Shown piece by piece: positions 9,266-12,374 of a stretch of 12,374 nucleotides of DNA. Below the pieces are notes generated by a model, which did no database searches, was not told where the DNA came from, and saw only the letters and a list, made by a program, of their open reading frames with translations. Each line of letters opens with the position of its first letter. The first letter of the stretch is position 1. Location of the stretch: assembly GCA_903923915.1 (NCBI GenBank), contig CAIXZI010000271.1:1-12374 (forward strand), written 5' to 3'. Made by a program: the position numbers and the translations under genes. Source of the DNA: an uncultured Bacteroidota bacterium. GTDB taxonomy: Bacteria > Bacteroidota > Bacteroidia > B-17B0 > Aurantibacillaceae.

Positions 9266-10309
9266 ATGAAAGATGTACTTGGAATTGGTAAGGTTTTACC
9301 TTTAGATAAATTAGTAGATGTAGTATCTAAAGCGGTTGGTAGAGTTTCTAAATCATATTTTGATAAAGTAGATGCTAGAACTGAGGCTTATAGAACTATA
9401 AAACAGGCTGAAGCTAAGGCTGACGAAATAAAACTAATCGCAACCGCAGTTAAAGAAAACGAGCATTTAACAAACAATATAAAATATACTCAACAACAAG
9501 TTGAAATTTCCGTTGCAACTGATGTAAGAAATAAAGGCGAAACGCCAATTATTTCAGATATATATGAGAGATCTGTTGAAAGAATAAATTTTCAACAAAC
9601 TAAAAAACAATTAAATATAGAGAGTGTTACATTTTATGCGGCTGAACAACTTAAAAACGAAAATTTTGTTAGTGATGAACAATTAAACGATGATTGGATA
9701 AATAGGTTTTTTAAAATTACCGAAGACATATCTAATGATGAAATGCAAATGTTATGGGGACGTATTTTAGCTGGAGAAATTAAACACCCAAAGTCATTTT
9801 CATTAAGAACACTTGAAGTATTAAAAAACTTAACTAAAGAAGAAGCTGAAGTATTCAAGAAATTTGCGGAAATTAAATTGGAAAATAATACAGGTCATGA
9901 TTTAATTTTTAATGGCGATAATGGTGATTTTCTGCAAAAAGAATTTCAAATAACATATTCCGATATACTATTAGTAACGGAATTAGGATTAATAGTAAGC
10001 GAAAATAATCAAGATTATATATTTTTTGCAACTAATCAATCTAAAGGTGTAAATCACCTTTATTATGGAAATAAAGTAATATTGTTTCATAGAGGGGAGC
10101 AAACACCTGACCAAAGAATCCCTGTCCTTGCGTTTACAAGGATTGGAGCAGAACTTTCAAAACTTGTCGAAATAAATAATAATTCAAACTACATATCCAA
10201 AATATGTAATCATTTTAAACACCCTAACGTAAAAATTCAAATTGGTGATAAGATTATAAATCCTCAAGGATTGCCTGAAGCACATAATCTAGTTGATTAT
10301 ATTTATTAA
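9266..10309 (+). CDS. DUF2806-type protein of unknown function
   Basis: A 347-aa protein. The N terminus (GIGKVLPLDKLVDVVSKAVG, 6-25) is amphipathic and is followed by a charged, probably coiled-coil stretch at about 40-65 (AEAKADEIK). The most recognisable part is 100-200: Q-x-K-K-Q-L-N-I-E-S at 111-120, DDWINRFF at 142-149, DISNDEMQMLWGRILAGEI at 154-172 and SFSLRTLEVLKNL at 177-189, which I recognise as the DUF2806 pattern. The C-terminal half is beta-rich and contains GGEQTPDQ-like polar turns but no catalytic motif that I can name. No signal peptide or membrane segment is evident. ATG at 9266 is used because the ATG at 9259 is followed at once by TAA. The gene is visibly more AT-rich than eno and sits between two inverted repeat copies, so recent acquisition is possible. 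Its cellular function is unknown to me. Confidence 0.85.
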   Translation: MKDVLGIGKVLPLDKLVDVVSKAVGRVSKSYFDKVDARTEAYRTIKQAEAKADEIKLIATAVKENEHLTNNIKYTQQQVEISVATDVRNKGETPIISDIYERSVERINFQQTKKQLNIESVTFYAAEQLKNENFVSDEQLNDDWINRFFKITEDISNDEMQMLWGRILAGEIKHPKSFSLRTLEVLKNLTKEEAEVFKKFAEIKLENNTGHDLIFNGDNGDFLQKEFQITYSDILLVTELGLIVSENNQDYIFFATNQSKGVNHLYYGNKVILFHRGEQTPDQRIPVLAFTRIGAELSKLVEINNNSNYISKICNHFKHPNVKIQIGDKIINPQGLPEAHNLVDYIY

Positions 10310-10322
10310 AATTACTAAGTAC

Positions 10323-10413
10323 GCGTTAGGGATTGCAACGAAAATCCTTTTGCTGTAATGGGCAAAAGATTGCAGTGTAAAGCCCGCCTGCGTAATCGCC
10401 GGAACGCCCCAAA
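10323..10413 (-). repeat. Structured dispersed repeat, copy C (downstream of dxr, inverted)
   Basis: Read on the minus strand it starts TTTGGGGCGTT directly after the dxr stop codon and ends CAATCCCTAACGC. In plus-strand coordinates GCGTT is at 10323-10327 and AACGC at 10403-10407. Hairpin 1 pairs 10387-10392 with 10397-10402 around a 4-nt TAAT loop (ATTA on the minus strand), with one mismatch. Hairpin 2 pairs CTTTTGC (10347-10353) with GCAAAAG (10362-10368), perfect, around 8 nt. It fills the space between the convergent DUF2806 and dxr genes. Confidence 0.85.
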
Positions 10414-11565
10414 TTAAATAAGTGATGCGGCTATTTTTCTGGCTTCGGCGTTGAAATTAAAATAATCGTTTAAACTTGGGTTTAGTTTGTTAGGTATTTT
10501 GCTCATGGTTGTTGCAATTACCTCGCTCATTTTTAAGAAAGAAATTTTTTCTTGCAAAAAGGCTTCTACCACAATTTCATTGGCGGCATTTAAAATACAG
10601 GGCATAACACCACCGCTATCAATAGAATCAAAGGCAAGGGCTAGGTTGGCAAAAGTTTCCATATCGGGTTTTTCGAAGGTAAATTGAGGGTAATTCATAA
10701 AATCGAAACGCTCAAACGGCGTGGCAACTCTTTCGGGATAGCTGAATGCGTAGTGTATGGGCAATTTCATATCGGGTAGGCCAAGTTGGGCTTTAATACT
10801 GCCATCGGTAAACTGCACCATGCTGTGTATAATGCTTTGTGGATGCACTACTACCTCTATTTGTGAGGGTTTTACGTTAAATAACCATTTGGCTTCAATC
10901 ACTTCAAGACCTTTGTTCATAAGGCTTGCAGAGTCGATAGTTATTTTTGCCCCCATTGTCCAGTTTGGATGTTTAAGAGCCTGCTGTTTGGTAATATTTT
11001 GTAAATCTGCTTTTGTTTTGCCCCTAAACGGACCGCCACTTGCGGTTAAATAAATTTTTTCAATTGGGTTGTCAAACTCGCCCACCAAGCACTGAAAAAT
11101 AGCCGAGTGTTCGCTATCTACCGGGTAAATATTTACGCCGTTTTCCATAGCCAGTTTTGTAATTAATTCTCCGGCAACCACTAATGTTTCTTTATTAGCA
11201 AGAGCAATAGGTTTTTTATTTTTTATGGCATGTATGGTAGATGGCAAACCGGCAAAGCCAACCATGCAGGTTAGCACCATATCTACGGTTTCCATTTCTA
11301 CAATTTGTTCAACCGATTTAGCGCCAGCAAAAACTTTTATATCATACGAAGAAAGTGCTTGTTTTACTTGCTGGTACTTTGTTTCATCGGCAATAACAAC
11401 TGCATTCGGTGCAAACTCTATAGCTTGTTGAATTAATAAATCTGCATTGCTATTAGCAACTAAGACTTCGCAGCAAAAAAAATCGGGGTTGGCTTTAATA
11501 ACCTGCAAGGCCTGTGTGCCAATGCTTCCGGTGCTACCAAGTATAGCTATGTTTTTTTTCTTCAT
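10414..11565 (-). CDS. dxr: 1-deoxy-D-xylulose 5-phosphate reductoisomerase
   Basis: A 383-aa protein of normal family length. It carries out the NADPH-dependent rearrangement and reduction of 1-deoxyxylulose 5-phosphate to 2-C-methylerythritol 4-phosphate, the first committed step of the MEP isoprenoid pathway, in the cytoplasm. Visible evidence: the dinucleotide-binding start AILGSTGSIGTQAL (7-20), ALANKETLVVAGE (121-133), the metal site PVDSEHS with Asp150, Ser151 and Glu152, TASGGPFRG (174-182), the flap HPNWTMGAKITIDSAS (199-214) and MNKGLE with Glu221 as a further metal ligand. HPQSIIHSMVQF (241-252) is also typical. Nothing is missing. It is divergent from gmk and convergent with the DUF2806 gene. 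In many Bacteroidota a site-2 protease gene follows dxr, but here the downstream neighbour is the DUF2806 gene on the other strand. Confidence 0.98.
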   Translation of the reverse strand: MKKKNIAILGSTGSIGTQALQVIKANPDFFCCEVLVANSNADLLIQQAIEFAPNAVVIADETKYQQVKQALSSYDIKVFAGAKSVEQIVEMETVDMVLTCMVGFAGLPSTIHAIKNKKPIALANKETLVVAGELITKLAMENGVNIYPVDSEHSAIFQCLVGEFDNPIEKIYLTASGGPFRGKTKADLQNITKQQALKHPNWTMGAKITIDSASLMNKGLEVIEAKWLFNVKPSQIEVVVHPQSIIHSMVQFTDGSIKAQLGLPDMKLPIHYAFSYPERVATPFERFDFMNYPQFTFEKPDMETFANLALAFDSIDSGGVMPCILNAANEIVVEAFLQEKISFLKMSEVIATTMSKIPNKLNPSLNDYFNFNAEARKIAASLI

Positions 11566-11591
11566 TCGTTTTTTATATAAAATACGGATTG

Positions 11592-11599
11592 TAAAGGTA
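11592..11599 (-). promoter_or_regulatory. Candidate -7 element for dxr
   Basis: On the minus strand this reads TACCTTTA, one base off TAnnTTTG, and lies 26 nt upstream of the dxr ATG. Spacing to the start codon is plausible, but no clear -33 box is seen in the AT-rich divergent region. Confidence 0.35.
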
Positions 11600-11678
11600 T
11601 TAGACTTCTTTATAATTGATTAATTTTTATTTGAATTTTTTAAAGCGACCTATAATTTTACAAAATGGATATTTCATA

Positions 11679-11686
11679 TATCTTTG
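11679..11686 (+). promoter_or_regulatory. Bacteroidota-type -7 element (TATCTTTG) for gmk
   Basis: TATCTTTG is an exact TAnnTTTG match and is identical to the element before eno. It ends only 3 nt before the gmk ATG at 11690, so initiation at the usual distance would give a transcript with no or almost no leader. TTTT at 11656-11659 is a weak -33 candidate with 19-nt spacing. Confidence 0.55.
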
Positions 11687-11689
11687 CGC

Positions 11690-12259
11690 ATGCCAGAAGG
11701 AAAACTTGTTATATTTTCTGCCCCATCAGGTTCAGGTAAAACTACCTTGGTAAGGCATTTACTATCTGTAATGCCCGATAAATTGCAATTCTCTATTTCT
11801 GCTACAAGTCGCCCAAAACGTGGTGTTGAAGAGCATGGTAAAGATTATTTGTACTTAAGCATAGACGAGTTTAAGCAAAAAATTAAAGATGATGCTTTTT
11901 TAGAGTGGGAAGAGGTTTATCCCGGCACCTACTATGGCACGCTTAAAAGTGAGGTTGAACGTATTTGGAGTTTAGGCAAGCATGTAATTTTTGATATTGA
12001 CGTGCAAGGCGGATTAAATTTAAAACATCATTTTAAACAGAAAGCTTTGGCAGTTTTTGTAATGCCTCCTTCTATAAAAATATTGGAAGAACGATTAAAT
12101 TCTCGTCAAACAGATAGTCCTGAAAGTATTGCCCTGCGCGTAGAAAAAGCAGAAAAAGAATTACAAACCGCCAAACTATTTGATTGTTTTATTTTAAACG
12201 AGCATTTAGAAACTGCTTGTAAAGAGGCAGAAAAATTAGTGGGAGATTTTTTAGGATAG
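11690..12259 (+). CDS. gmk: Guanylate kinase
   Basis: A 189-aa protein. It phosphorylates GMP to GDP with ATP, an essential step in guanine nucleotide supply, in the cytoplasm. The P-loop APSGSGKTTL is at residues 11-20. SATSRPKRG (38-46) and the following GKDY form the GMP-binding region, and YPGTYYGT and DIDVQGGLNL are typical kinase-core segments. Length is normal for the family (about 185-210). I place the start at the ATG 11690, where MPEGKLVIFSAPSG lines up with family N termini. The in-frame TTG at 11684 lies inside the -7 element and is unlikely to be used. The stop codon is 3 nt from the stop of the convergent minus-strand gene. Confidence 0.96.
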   Translation: MPEGKLVIFSAPSGSGKTTLVRHLLSVMPDKLQFSISATSRPKRGVEEHGKDYLYLSIDEFKQKIKDDAFLEWEEVYPGTYYGTLKSEVERIWSLGKHVIFDIDVQGGLNLKHHFKQKALAVFVMPPSIKILEERLNSRQTDSPESIALRVEKAEKELQTAKLFDCFILNEHLETACKEAEKLVGDFLG

Positions 12260-12262
12260 TAA

Positions 12263-12374
12263 TTACAGATTATTCGCTCTTACAACCAACTCAGCTACAT
12301 CCAGATCCGTAGTATGCTCTTCTTTGTTAAAGTGTGTTACGCCATCCGTCATCATGGTATTGCAAAACGGACAA
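12263..12374 (-). CDS. C-terminal end of a (Fe-S)-binding, heterodisulfide-reductase-like protein (partial)
   Basis: The minus strand is open from the window edge to a stop at 12265-12263, giving 36 residues that begin CPFCNTMMTDGVTHFN and end LDVAELVVRANNL. The CPFC-x-x-MM-x-DG pattern followed by a D-x-AEL helix matches the extreme C terminus of the CCG-domain iron-sulfur proteins related to heterodisulfide reductase subunits, common in Bacteroidota as electron-transfer proteins. The rest of the gene lies beyond the right edge, so domain content and partners cannot be seen. Confidence 0.7.
   Translation of the reverse strand, partial: CPFCNTMMTDGVTHFNKEEHTTDLDVAELVVRANNL

Noticed and set aside
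9132..10413. Composite transposon carrying the DUF2806 gene
   Set aside because: The flanking elements are only about 90 bp, code for nothing, have only 5-bp inverted ends and no visible target duplication, and a third copy lies elsewhere with no cargo.
11684..11689. TTG start two codons upstream of the gmk ATG
   Set aside because: The TTG is the end of the TATCTTTG promoter element, and the ATG at 11690 fits the family N terminus.

Overview
The window looks like chromosomal DNA from a member of the Bacteroidota. Three observations support this. A very long PKD-repeat protein ends in a type B (gliding-motility-type) C-terminal sorting domain of the type IX secretion system. Several genes have a TAnnTTTG-like -7 promoter element just before the start codon. 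The leaders are A/T-rich and show no obvious Shine-Dalgarno sequence. I cannot place it below phylum from the sequence alone.

Layout. 1-4582 (+) is the 3' part of a giant secreted adhesin-like gene whose start lies outside the window, followed by a strong intrinsic terminator. 4672-6729 (+) is a DEAD-box RNA helicase with a DbpA-type RNA-binding domain and a low-complexity G/S/K/R tail. 6730-6926 holds a degenerate inverted repeat and a near-perfect 39-bp palindrome. 6927-7628 (+) is a YugP-type membrane zinc metallopeptidase. 7791-9080 (+) is enolase with its own terminator. 9266-10309 (+) is an AT-rich DUF2806-type gene of unknown role. 10414-11565 (-) is dxr (MEP isoprenoid pathway). 11690-12259 (+) is gmk (guanylate kinase). 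The right edge holds the last codons of a minus-strand CPFC-containing iron-sulfur protein that converges on gmk.

The genes do not form one pathway. Most appear to be separate transcription units: eno, gmk and the helicase each carry a good TAnnTTTG element, and the adhesin gene and eno end in clear terminators. eno, dxr and gmk are housekeeping genes. The adhesin and the DUF2806 gene look accessory.

The most interesting non-coding signal is an 85-90-bp repeat present three times (7631-7720, 9132-9220 and, inverted, 10323-10413). Each copy has GCGTT...AACGC ends and two hairpins with an ATTA-type loop. The stems differ in sequence between copies but stay largely paired. All three copies lie just 3' of a gene and in that gene's orientation (yugP, eno, dxr), and two of them bracket the DUF2806 gene in inverted orientation.
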